Shown piece by piece: positions 24,788-32,237 of a stretch of 64,000 bases of DNA. Numbering within the stretch: position 1 is the first letter of the stretch; every line of letters starts with the position of its first letter. Below the pieces are notes generated by a model. The model ran no database searches. It saw only the letters and a program-made list of their open reading frames with translations, and was not told the DNA's origin. Source of the DNA: Microbacterium imperiale (GTDB lineage: Bacteria; Actinomycetota; Actinomycetes; Actinomycetales; Microbacteriaceae); assembly GCF_017876655.1 (NCBI RefSeq), contig NZ_JAGIOK010000001.1, forward strand, positions 2,542,001 to 2,606,000, written 5' to 3'. The translations under genes and the position numbers were made by a program.

Positions 24788-25402
24788 GTGGCCAGCCGTC
24801 AAGCGCGCATCAAGAGCTCGGAGATCGTCGCCGAAGGGCTCTACATCGCCTCCGCCGCGACGCGCCTCGCGTTGAAGAACGCGATCCTCGTGCACATCCT
24901 CGCCGAGGGGCAGGACTTCGACGCCGACCACTTCCTCGACGACGCCCGGCGTGCGCTCATCGCGCTCGCGGAAGAGGCTGAAGCCGACGCGGAACGCACG
25001 AATCGCGAGCGCAAGGCCGCGAGCGGACGCTACAGCGATTCGGGCGGCACGCACGACTACCGCAGCCGCGACGTGGCGAATCTGCGTCGCCGCCGCCGGC
25101 AGTCGCTGCGGATCGCGAAGGAGCTGCGCGAGCGCGCCGACGACGAGGGCGAACTCCGCAAGCTCATCGCCGACGCCCGCGAAGCGGCGTGGAGCGAGGT
25201 CGCCGGGAACATCGATCGCACCCTGCGCATCGAGGCGGCGCGCCCCGACCTCGAGCCGGACTACGAGCGCATGCGCACAGCGCGGATGCAGGCGCTGCGG
25301 ATGGTCGATCTGCCGCGTCTGCGGTCGCAGCGGCGCGGGGCCCAGCGGCGCGTCCGCGCCGAAAGAGCATCCGAAACGGATGCCGTCGACGTGATCGATT
25401 GA
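24788..25402 (+). CDS. Conserved hypothetical, helical charged protein
   Basis: A 204-residue soluble protein with no recognised domain. Roughly residues 5-75 (IVAEGLYIASAATRLALKNAIL, then FLDDARRALIALAEEAEADAERTN in parts) and 95-175 are predicted helical and very rich in Arg and Glu, suggesting a helical bundle or nucleic-acid-binding protein. The GTG start has a strong ribosome site. It precedes tRNA-Arg by 77 bp. I recognise no family with known function. Confidence 0.65.
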   Translation: MASRQARIKSSEIVAEGLYIASAATRLALKNAILVHILAEGQDFDADHFLDDARRALIALAEEAEADAERTNRERKAASGRYSDSGGTHDYRSRDVANLRRRRRQSLRIAKELRERADDEGELRKLIADAREAAWSEVAGNIDRTLRIEAARPDLEPDYERMRTARMQALRMVDLPRLRSQRRGAQRRVRAERASETDAVDVID

Positions 25403-25442
25403 CCGGTTGAGGCCTCGATTCGCGCTTCCTGCGGGAGTGGGC

Positions 25443-25448
25443 TATTCT
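25443..25448 (+). promoter_or_regulatory. Probable -10 box of tRNA-Arg
   Basis: TATTCT lies 31 bp before the mature 5' end of the tRNA, leaving room for a short 5' leader that RNase P would remove. No convincing -35 box was found at the expected distance. Confidence 0.4.
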
Positions 25449-25479
25449 TGACGACGGCCCACGAGAGATCGCAGGCCCT

Positions 25480-25552
25480 GCGCCCGTAGCTCAATGGATA
25501 GAGCATCTGACTACGGATCAGAAGGTTAGGGGTTCGAGTCCCTTCGGGCGCA
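25480..25552 (+). tRNA. tRNA-Arg (anticodon ACG)
   Basis: The 73-nt cloverleaf is complete. Acceptor arms GCGCCCG (25480-25486) and CGGGCGC (25545-25551) pair fully, with A as discriminator. The D arm is GCTC/GAGC, the anticodon stem TCTGA/TCAGA encloses loop CTACGGA with anticodon ACG (25513-25515), and the T arm AGGGG/CCCT with TTCGAGT is standard. CCA is not encoded. It would decode CGU, CGC and CGA after wobble deamination. Confidence 0.97.
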
Positions 25553-25570
25553 CACTGTGTTGAGACAGTG

Positions 25571-25606
25571 AAAAGAAGCCTCCGCTCTGCGGGGGCTTCT
25601 TTGTTT
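25571..25606 (+). terminator. Intrinsic terminator after tRNA-Arg
   Basis: GAAGCCTCCGC (25575-25585) pairs with GCGGGGGCTTC (25589-25599), with one G-T pair and a TCT loop. It is preceded by AAAA and followed by a T-rich tail (TTTGTTT). This is the clearest Rho-independent terminator in the window. Confidence 0.9.
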
Positions 25607-25669
25607 CTCCGTCGTACTTGCATCGACTTTGTCGTGGAGGTGCGCTCGGCCGTCGCGTAGCGTGACGAT

Positions 25670-26914
25670 GTGACCGAACGAACCTGGGCCGGAACGCACA
25701 CCTTCGCCGCTGAAGCGGTGCTCGAGCCCTCAACCATCGTCGAGGCGCAGGAGCTCGTCGCGGGCCATCGCCGCATCCGCTCCTTGGGGACGCGGCACTC
25801 CTTCAACGATCTCGCCGACACCGACGGGGTGCTGCTCGCCCTCACCGCGATCGAGCCGGCGATCGAGATCGACGAGGCGGCGCGCACCGTCACCGTCGGT
25901 GCCGGCACCCGCTACGCCGTCGTGGCGCGTCACCTCGCCGACCGTGGTTGGGCACTGCACAACATGGGGTCGCTGCCGCACATCTCTGTCGGCGGAGCGA
26001 CGGCCACGTCGACGCACGGCTCGGGTGACCGCAACGGCTCGCTCGCGACGGCCGTGCGCGCGCTCGAGTTCATCGCGCCGGACGGCTCGCTGCGGCGCGT
26101 CGCCGCGGGCGACCCGGACTTCGCGGGCAGCGTCGTGCACCTCGGGGCGCTCGGGCCGGTCACGCGCATCACGCTCGCGATCGAACCGACCTACCGTGTG
26201 CGCCAGGACACCTACGTCGGTCTGGCGTGGGACGACCTCTTCGAGCGGTTCGACGAGCTGACGGCATCCGGCTACAGCGTCAGCGTGTTCACGCGGTGGA
26301 ACACGCCGGACGTCGGCGAGGTCTGGGTCAAGGAGCGCCTCGACGAGTCGTCAGCGCCCGAGATGGCGCCGACGGTGCTCGGCGCACGCCGGGTGTCGGA
26401 GAAGGCCGACTCGCCCGCGGCGGACGGGCTCGACAACACGACGGAGCAGGGCGGTGTGCCGGGGGAGTGGTGCGAGCGGCTGCCGCACTTCCGTATCGAC
26501 GCCACGCCATCGAACGGCGACGAGATCCAGACCGAGTACTGGGTCGCGCGAGAGGTGGCGGTCGAGGCGATCGCGGCCGTGCGGGCGATCGCGGATCGGG
26601 TGGAGCCCGCGCTTCTCGTGAGCGAGCTGCGCACGGTGGCTGCCGACGAGCTCTGGCTGTCGCCGGGGTACGGCCGCGACAGCGTGTGCATCCACTTCAC
26701 ATGGAAGAACCGGCCGGATGCCGTCGCCACCGCGATCGGCCACGTCGAACGAGCCCTCGCGCCGTTCGATCCCCGCCCGCACTGGGGCAAGGTCTTCGCG
26801 ATGCCGGTGGGCGAGTCGCTGCCGCGACTGCACGCCTTCCGCGATCTCGTCGCGCGCATGGACCCCGACCGGAAGTTCTGGGGCCCGTACCTCGGGCGCG
26901 TGCTGGGGATCTGA
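25670..26914 (+). CDS. Alditol oxidase-like FAD-binding oxidoreductase
   Basis: A 414-residue VAO-family flavoenzyme close in layout to Streptomyces AldO (about 418 residues). The FAD-linking segment is LGTRHSFNDLADTDG with His43 at the position of the covalent-FAD histidine, and GSLPHISVGGATATSTHGSG is the second cofactor loop. The C-terminal D-arabinono-lactone-oxidase domain has VSELRTVAADELWLSPGYGR and HWGKVFAMP. Such enzymes oxidise sugar alcohols (xylitol, sorbitol) with release of H2O2. GTG start exactly 6 nt after TAGCGT (25658-25663). Substrate is inferred from the family. Confidence 0.85.
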   Translation: MTERTWAGTHTFAAEAVLEPSTIVEAQELVAGHRRIRSLGTRHSFNDLADTDGVLLALTAIEPAIEIDEAARTVTVGAGTRYAVVARHLADRGWALHNMGSLPHISVGGATATSTHGSGDRNGSLATAVRALEFIAPDGSLRRVAAGDPDFAGSVVHLGALGPVTRITLAIEPTYRVRQDTYVGLAWDDLFERFDELTASGYSVSVFTRWNTPDVGEVWVKERLDESSAPEMAPTVLGARRVSEKADSPAADGLDNTTEQGGVPGEWCERLPHFRIDATPSNGDEIQTEYWVAREVAVEAIAAVRAIADRVEPALLVSELRTVAADELWLSPGYGRDSVCIHFTWKNRPDAVATAIGHVERALAPFDPRPHWGKVFAMPVGESLPRLHAFRDLVARMDPDRKFWGPYLGRVLGI

Positions 26915-26921
26915 GCGCGGC

Positions 26922-27992
26922 TCAGGTGAAGGGGCGCGACGCCTCGATGATGCGCGCGACGTCCACGGCGGTGCGCGTCCACGGCGAGATGCGCCCGTCG
27001 TGGCGCGGCGGCACGCTCTCGACCACGCGCGCCAGGGCGCGTTCGGCTTCGTCGACCGCCGTCGCGGCGTCGGGGTCTCCGATGGGCCGTGCGACGGCAC
27101 GGCCGGTCGCGCGCACCGCCTCGGCGAGCTGAGCGCGGCGCGGGGCGGCTTCGTCGCTGAGGGGCAGCGCCGCAACGCCACCGGCCAACTCGAGCGTCTG
27201 GCGCACGGTGTTCTCGAGGGCGCGCATCCGTCGGTCGTTCTCCTCTTCGACGCCCCGGCGGCGCCGAGCGAGGGGGTGCGCCTTGCGGCTGCGCGCGGCC
27301 TCCCGGACGTCCGCCGAGACCGCGTCGAGGATCTCGGTGAGATAGCGCTGACCCTCGGGGTCGGGCGCTGACCCGTCGGCGATGGCCGTCGCCAGCATGT
27401 CGAGCCGGTCGGCGACGGCATCCCGCAGCTGCGAGAGCCGCGTGGACGCTCGCCGCAGGTACAGCGGCGGGACGACCGCGAGGTTCACGGCGATCCCGAC
27501 GACGACCCCGAACGCCATCGTGACGAGGTACGACACCGAGAACCCGCCGGCATCGTTGGCCCCGAGCAGCAGGACGAAGAGCGCTGCGATCGCGATCCAG
27601 TCACGACCGGTGCCGAGCGCGCGGATGCCGCCGATTGCGACGCCCACAGCGACGACGATCGCGACGCCGAGGATGCGCGGGCTCGGCCCGGTGACGATCC
27701 ACAGGCCACCCAACCCGATCGCGATGCCGATCGCGAGTCCCGCGACGGCCTGTAGGCCGGCCTTCGCGGAGTCGGCGATCGTCGGGTACATGCTGACGAG
27801 AACGCCGAGCGGCGCGTAGTAGGAGTACTCGTCGTGGGCGAAGGGTACGAGCGGCGCGAGATACCAGGCGATGGCGGCGGCGAAGGCCGCCTTCGCCGCC
27901 AGCAGCAGCCGTGACACGGCGAATGCTTCGCCGCCCGCGGTGCGTGCCGCGATGGCCAGGGAGGCGACTCGAGGATGGGGCGCGTGATTCAT
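26922..27992 (-). CDS. FUSC-like aromatic-acid-exporter-type membrane protein
   Basis: A 356-residue protein with about six membrane segments in residues 20-180 (AAKAAFAAAIAWYLAPL, VAGLAIGIAIGLGGLWIV, VAIVVAVGVAIGGI, WIAIAALFVLLLGAN, LVTMAFGVVVGIAVNLAVV) followed by a long cytoplasmic helical domain rich in Arg and Glu. This is the ArAE/FUSC layout. The ATG at 27992 is chosen since it begins the family-like part and a TATCGT hexamer lies 8 nt before it. It diverges from sdaA. It is a distant partner of the FUSC protein at 15676; function is inferred. Confidence 0.75.
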   Translation of the reverse strand: MNHAPHPRVASLAIAARTAGGEAFAVSRLLLAAKAAFAAAIAWYLAPLVPFAHDEYSYYAPLGVLVSMYPTIADSAKAGLQAVAGLAIGIAIGLGGLWIVTGPSPRILGVAIVVAVGVAIGGIRALGTGRDWIAIAALFVLLLGANDAGGFSVSYLVTMAFGVVVGIAVNLAVVPPLYLRRASTRLSQLRDAVADRLDMLATAIADGSAPDPEGQRYLTEILDAVSADVREAARSRKAHPLARRRRGVEEENDRRMRALENTVRQTLELAGGVAALPLSDEAAPRRAQLAEAVRATGRAVARPIGDPDAATAVDEAERALARVVESVPPRHDGRISPWTRTAVDVARIIEASRPFT

Positions 27993-28083
27993 CTCGGGCG
28001 ACGATAGGCGTCGCGTCGGCGCAGGGCACTGCCCTTGACGTCCGCGCTCGGCGTGTTCCCGGGGCGAGACGTAGCCTGACAGG

Positions 28084-29478
28084 GTGAGCGCATACGTTTC
28101 GGCGTTCGAGCTGTTCTCCATCGGAGTAGGACCCTCGAGCTCCCATACCGTCGGACCGCTGCGTGCGGCCCGAGCCTTCGTCGAGCGCCTGAGCGCGTCC
28201 GGCCGTCTCGAGGACGTGGCGCGGGTGACGTGCGTGCTCTACGGCTCGCTCGGCGCGACCGGGATCGGGCACGGCACCCCCGACGCGATCGTGGCCGGGC
28301 TGCAGGGTCACGCGCCCGAGACCGTCGACCCGGATGCCGTCCGCGCGGCCTGGTCGGCGTGGGTCGATGGCGCGCCGCTGCTGCTGGGCGGACGGCACGC
28401 GGTGGCGTTCTCGCGCGCCGATGTCTCGTTCGAGCCCCGTACGCGGCTGCCCCAGCATCCGAACGCGATGACCCTCACCGCCTGGGACAGCATCGGGGCG
28501 CCGGTGGCCCGCGAGACGTACTTCTCGGTCGGCGGCGGGTTCATCCGTCGCGAGGGTGAGGTCGAGGGTGAGGGGCTTCGCGCGGCCGCCTGGCCGTTCG
28601 CGTTCGGTAGCGCGGCCGAGCTGCTCGAGCTGTGCGAGCGGGAGGAGCTGTCGATTGCGGGGCTCGCGCGGCGCAACGAAGAGGCGCTGCGTCCCGAAAG
28701 CGAGGTAGCGGCGGGGCTCGATGCCATCTGGGATGCGATGGCGGGATGCATCGACGCGGGGCTGCACGCCGACGGCACGCTGCCGGGCATGTTGCGCGTG
28801 CGGCGCCGAGCCGGCGCGATGCGCGAGCAGCTCGAGGCCGCCGAGTCCGCGGGAGGGCGGGAGCTGCCCGGCGAGTGGCTGGGCGCGTTCGCGCTCGCCG
28901 TCAACGAGGAGAACGCCGCGGGCGGGCGCGTCGTCACGGCTCCGACGAACGGGGCTGCCGGCATCCTTCCGGCCGTCGCGATGTACTGGTGGCGGTTCGC
29001 GGCGGAGTCGATGCTCGCGCCCGAGGATCTCGACCGTCGGCGCGGAATCCGCAGGTTCCTGCTCACGGCGACCGCGCTCGGCTCGCTGTTCAAGGCGAAC
29101 GCGTCGATCTCGGGCGCCGAGGGCGGGTGCCAGGCCGAGGTGGGCTCGGCGTGCGCGATGGCGGCGGGGGGATTGACCGCTGTCATGGGCGGCGACAACG
29201 CGCAGATCGAGAACGCCGCCGAGATCGCGATGGAGCATCACCTCGGCCTCACGTGCGACCCCGTGGGCGGTCTCGTGCAGATCCCCTGCATCGAGCGGAA
29301 CGCCATCGCGGCATCCACGGCGGTGACCGCGGCGCGGCTCGCTCTGCGGGGTGACGGACGCCATTACGTGTCGCTGGATGCCGTCGTCGAGACGATGCGG
29401 CAGACCGGGATCGACATGTCGCACAAGTACAAGGAGACGAGCGAAGGCGGGCTCGCGGTCAACGTCGTCGAGTGCTGA
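28084..29478 (+). CDS. sdaA: L-serine ammonia-lyase (serine deaminase), single chain
   Basis: A 464-residue iron-sulfur serine dehydratase converting L-serine to pyruvate and ammonia. The N-terminal beta domain begins SAYVSAFELFSIGVGPSSSHT and the catalytic alpha domain has the cluster cysteines in SGAEGGCQAEVGSACAMAAGG and LTCDPVGGLVQIPCIERNA. The GTG start lies exactly 6 nt after TAGCCT (28072-28077), so the message should be leaderless. It is a metabolic link to the serine used by the cbs-like enzyme, though not co-located with it. Confidence 0.96.
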   Translation: MSAYVSAFELFSIGVGPSSSHTVGPLRAARAFVERLSASGRLEDVARVTCVLYGSLGATGIGHGTPDAIVAGLQGHAPETVDPDAVRAAWSAWVDGAPLLLGGRHAVAFSRADVSFEPRTRLPQHPNAMTLTAWDSIGAPVARETYFSVGGGFIRREGEVEGEGLRAAAWPFAFGSAAELLELCEREELSIAGLARRNEEALRPESEVAAGLDAIWDAMAGCIDAGLHADGTLPGMLRVRRRAGAMREQLEAAESAGGRELPGEWLGAFALAVNEENAAGGRVVTAPTNGAAGILPAVAMYWWRFAAESMLAPEDLDRRRGIRRFLLTATALGSLFKANASISGAEGGCQAEVGSACAMAAGGLTAVMGGDNAQIENAAEIAMEHHLGLTCDPVGGLVQIPCIERNAIAASTAVTAARLALRGDGRHYVSLDAVVETMRQTGIDMSHKYKETSEGGLAVNVVEC

Positions 29479-29517
29479 ACGCCGGTGGTGGGTGGAGTGT
29501 TCGCCGTGCGAGAACCG

Positions 29518-29544
29518 TTGGCACTCTCAGGGGTCGAGTGCTAA
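29518..29544. promoter_or_regulatory. CIRCE element (HrcA operator) over the hsp20 promoter
   Basis: TTGGCACTC (29518-29526) and GAGTGCTAA (29536-29544) are separated by 9 bp, differing from the consensus TTAGCACTC-N9-GAGTGCTAA at one base. The left arm contains TTGGCA, a good -35, and the right arm runs into TAATCT (29542-29547), the -10, with an 18-bp spacer. HrcA bound here would block RNA polymerase directly. Confidence 0.85.
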
Positions 29545-29553
29545 TCTGGATGC

Positions 29554-29576
29554 AGTTGAGCCGCTAAGGCTCAACT
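29554..29576. promoter_or_regulatory. HAIR-like inverted repeat (HspR-type site) at the hsp20 start site
   Basis: AGTTGAGCC (29554-29562) and GGCTCAACT (29568-29576) are perfect 9-bp arms with a 5-bp spacer. The core TTGAG-N9-CTCAA has the geometry of the HspR HAIR box (CTTGAGT-N7-ACTCAAG). It starts about where transcription should begin, so it may act as operator and also form a hairpin at the 5' end of the mRNA. Confidence 0.65.
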
Positions 29577-29617
29577 TTCGAGATCTCAACACAGACATTC
29601 AGAGAAGGGAAGAACCG

Positions 29618-30043
29618 ATGGCTACGTACGACCCGTTCCGCGACCTCGACCGCATCGCCTCGAGCCTCTTCGACGCGCGCCGCGGTCCGCGCCGCATGCC
29701 GATGGACCTCTACCGTGATGGCGACCACTACGTCATGACGGCCGACCTGCCGGGCATCGACCCGGGTTCGGTCGACATCGACGTCGACGGCCAGCTGCTG
29801 ACGATCCGCGCCGAGCGCACCCTGGCGAGCGGCGACGGGGTGAAGTGGATCACCCGTGAGCGTGAGGCGGCGAGCTTCCTGCGCCAGCTGAACCTCGGCC
29901 AGGGTGTCGACACCGAGGGCATCGCCGCGACCTACAACAACGGCGTGCTGACCGTGACGATCCCCGTCAGCGAGAAGGCCAAGCCGCGCAAGGTCGCGGT
30001 CACGACCGACTCCGCCGCGCCGGTGGTGCCGATCGAGAACTGA
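29618..30043 (+). CDS. Hsp20/alpha-crystallin small heat-shock protein
   Basis: A 141-residue small heat-shock chaperone. The alpha-crystallin domain runs from about residue 35 to 125, with YVMTADLPGIDPGSVDIDVD, a LTIRAER strand and the typical late GVLTVTIPVSEKAKPRK. The IPV near the C terminus fits the I-x-I/V anchor used in oligomer assembly. AGAAGGGAAG is the ribosome site. CIRCE and a HAIR-like element both lie upstream, so it should be induced by heat through HrcA and possibly HspR. Confidence 0.95.
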   Translation: MATYDPFRDLDRIASSLFDARRGPRRMPMDLYRDGDHYVMTADLPGIDPGSVDIDVDGQLLTIRAERTLASGDGVKWITREREAASFLRQLNLGQGVDTEGIAATYNNGVLTVTIPVSEKAKPRKVAVTTDSAAPVVPIEN

Positions 30044-30109
30044 GCGCAGCGCCGACCGCAGCGCAGCCGGTGAACCTGGCGGCGTGACCGACCGGATCGA
30101 CCGCGCACC

Positions 30110-30144
30110 GATGGCCGCAGCTCCTCCTCGGGGCTGCGGCCATC
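30110..30144 (+). terminator. Terminator-like hairpin after hsp20
   Basis: GATGGCCGCAGC (30110-30121) pairs perfectly with GCTGCGGCCATC (30133-30144) around an 11-nt loop. It lies 66 bp after the hsp20 stop. The tail is only moderately T-rich, so efficiency is uncertain. Confidence 0.6.
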
Positions 30145-30209
30145 GTCGTTCGTGCGGGCTCTGATCCGGCGCGGTCACCGCAGGGTGGGGTATCGGGCCG
30201 CGGGGCCAC

Positions 30210-30255
30210 GTCGGGCCGCGCTGACGCGTCGGGCCGCGCTGACGCGTCGGGCCGC
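30210..30255. repeat. 18-bp tandem repeat, about 2.6 copies
   Basis: The unit GTCGGGCCGCGCTGACGC occurs at 30210-30227 and 30228-30245, and a third partial copy follows. It lies in the non-coding stretch between hsp20 and the DUF222/HNH gene and has no obvious role. Confidence 0.8.
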
Positions 30256-30269
30256 CTGGCGCAGACCGA

Positions 30270-30323
30270 TCAGAAGGGTGGCGGATCGTCGGGCGGCGAG
30301 CTCAGAAGGGTGGCGGCTCGTCG
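30270..30323. repeat. Duplicated 3' end of the HNH gene
   Basis: TCAGAAGGGTGGCGG followed by A or C and TCGTCG occurs at 30270-30291 and again at 30302-30323. On the minus strand both copies read as a Pro-Pro-Pro-Phe-stop ending, but they are 32 bp apart and so in different frames. It looks like a small local duplication of the gene end. Confidence 0.65.
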
Positions 30324-31675
30324 ACGAGGTGGCCGGTTCGCGCGCCCGGTGGTGGGTCGGGTTCGGGTGTGAAGCAGACGGCAGGGATCGGCACGTCTTC
30401 GCGGTAGATCCGCCCGCCGGGGGAGGTCCATTCCAGGAGCCCGCCGCCGAGCTGTCTGACTTTCCAGTCGGTGAATTGCTTCATCGAGTGGTGTCTCTGG
30501 CAGAGGTGGGCGAGGTTGTAAATGTGGGTATGTCCGCCGAGGGCGTGGTCGATGGTGTGGTCGATCTCGCAGCGGATCGCAGCGCGACGGCATCCGGGGA
30601 ACCGGCAGTGCTGGTCGCGCGCTTGCAGCAGGCGCCGCATCGAGGCGGTGGACCGATAGGTATCGATCTCGGCCGGGGTGCGGGTGACGGGGTCGATGAA
30701 GAGCCGATCCCAGGAGGCGGTCTGCCCGGCGAGTTCGCGGGCCGTGTCGGCGTCGACCAGCCCGGCCCCGACGGCTCCGGCGGGACCGTGGTCGGTTCCG
30801 GTGAGGGTGTCTGCGGTGACGACGACCTGCACGCGCGCCCGGATCGCGCCCAGTGGTCCCGGGCCGTCGGTGCCGTAGGTGGGATCGACCACCGGGGCGC
30901 CCCCGAGCACCAGATCAGCGAGAGCGTCGGCGCGGAGCTGATCCATGGTCCGCGCATCCGGCTCCTCAGGCTGCCCGGGCGCCGCTGCGTCGCCGAACGC
31001 GGCCCCCGCGGCATCCGTCCCGGCGGCTCGGGCGTCCTTCACGGACTGGCCCATCTGCGTGAGCCGGTCGAGCATCCCCGCGGCGATCACGGTCGGCAAG
31101 GTCGCGATGAGATCCGACATCCCGTCCGCCCCGGGGAGCACCCGCACGCACCGCCCGGCGGCGGCGTCCCGGTGTCGCTCGGTGAACTCCCGCGGATGCA
31201 TCCGCTGCGCTAGAGCTCTCAGCGGCTCACGCACCCGCACCGCGATGTCACGCTCGCAGATCTCGATCGCAGCTTCCTCGAACGCCGGTCGAACCTCCGC
31301 CGGCACCACGCACCCCGCTTTGACGATCACCTCGACGTGATCCCGGGTGATCCGTCGGGTCTCCCACGCCGTGAACACGGCGGGGTAGTCGTCGACGATG
31401 GCCATTGCATGGTCGATGTCGTGCTGCAATCGCCGGTCCGACCGCCCCGCCAGCCCGGCCGCTTCCGCAGCGACCGAGCGCAACTCCATGTCCGAGGCCA
31501 TGCCCCGCACACCGTCGACGTGCGCAACCCGCAACGCCGACCGGCCGACCTCAGCCAAGGCTCGCACCAGTGCGACATCCCCGGCGTGAGCAGCATCCAA
31601 CGCCTCAGCGAACGCCCCGAGCGCACCGGCATGAGGACTCAGCCCCACACCGTCACTGCCACCCATCGTTGCCAT
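30302..31675 (-). CDS. DUF222 and HNH endonuclease-domain protein
   Basis: A 457-residue protein with an N-terminal DUF222 helical domain (including MELRSVAAEAAGLAGRSD and ITRDHVEVIVKAGCVVP) and a C-terminal HNH motif: CRFPGCRRAAIRCEIDHT (zinc Cys and catalytic His region) and NLAHLCQRHHSMKQFTDW. Such proteins occur in many copies in actinobacterial genomes; their biological role is not settled and they are often linked to mobile DNA. ATG at 31675 is used; another in-frame ATG at 31666 is possible. The end PPPF is duplicated just downstream. Confidence 0.88.
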   Translation of the reverse strand: MATMGGSDGVGLSPHAGALGAFAEALDAAHAGDVALVRALAEVGRSALRVAHVDGVRGMASDMELRSVAAEAAGLAGRSDRRLQHDIDHAMAIVDDYPAVFTAWETRRITRDHVEVIVKAGCVVPAEVRPAFEEAAIEICERDIAVRVREPLRALAQRMHPREFTERHRDAAAGRCVRVLPGADGMSDLIATLPTVIAAGMLDRLTQMGQSVKDARAAGTDAAGAAFGDAAAPGQPEEPDARTMDQLRADALADLVLGGAPVVDPTYGTDGPGPLGAIRARVQVVVTADTLTGTDHGPAGAVGAGLVDADTARELAGQTASWDRLFIDPVTRTPAEIDTYRSTASMRRLLQARDQHCRFPGCRRAAIRCEIDHTIDHALGGHTHIYNLAHLCQRHHSMKQFTDWKVRQLGGGLLEWTSPGGRIYREDVPIPAVCFTPEPDPPPGARTGHLVDEPPPF

Positions 31676-31770
31676 ATGTCGATGATCCCATCGGCCACCG
31701 ACATCCGAACCGCGATCGAGCGCGTTCGTGCACAACTCGGCACGGCCCGCTGATGGGGAGGAGGCCCTCG

Positions 31771-32202
31771 TCAGGACGTGCGGCGCAGTTTCGTGGTGAG
31801 CTGCTCGAGCTGTTCCAGCTCTTCGGTGCTCAGGACCGACATGCGCTCGGCGATCGACCGCCCGTGCGCCGCGGCGAGTCGGCGGAAAGCCGCCACCCCG
31901 TCGGGAGTCGCGGTGATCATCGCACCGCGCCCGTCGGTCGGATCGCCGCACTTGGTGATCAGGCCCCGCGCGACCATGCGGTCCACGAGGCGCGAGACGC
32001 TCGGCTGGCTGATCAGCATGTTGGCCGTGACATCGCGCAGTCGTGCCCGGTTGCCGGGTCCACGCGTGACGGTCAGCAGCACGTCGTACTCGGCCTGGCT
32101 GAGCTCATCGCTGGCGAAGTCGTTGCTGATGTCGTCGAAGATCTCGTGCTGCGCGCGGAAGAGGCTCTCCCATGCGGCCACGGCACGACGACGATCGCTC
32201 AT
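31771..32202 (-). CDS. MarR-family transcriptional regulator
   Basis: A 143-residue MarR protein: winged helix in RDVTANMLISQPSVSRLVDRM with wing DGRGAMITATPDG, flanked by dimerisation helices. TAAAGT on the minus strand (32215-32210) lies 7 nt before the ATG at 32202. It is divergent from the DUF2207 gene with only 35 bp between the two starts, so both core promoters overlap and a MarR dimer bound here would affect both genes (inference). Confidence 0.88.
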   Translation of the reverse strand: MSDRRRAVAAWESLFRAQHEIFDDISNDFASDELSQAEYDVLLTVTRGPGNRARLRDVTANMLISQPSVSRLVDRMVARGLITKCGDPTDGRGAMITATPDGVAAFRRLAAAHGRSIAERMSVLSTEELEQLEQLTTKLRRTS

Positions 32203-32237
32203 GGCCACAACTTTAACGCCCGCCTAAGCTGGGCGGC
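32203..32237. promoter_or_regulatory. 35-bp divergent overlapping leaderless promoters
   Basis: The gap carries TAAGCT (32225-32230), 7 nt before the plus-strand ATG at 32238, and on the minus strand TAAAGT (32215-32210), 7 nt before the ATG at 32202. The -35 regions must therefore lie inside the opposite genes. Confidence 0.5.
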
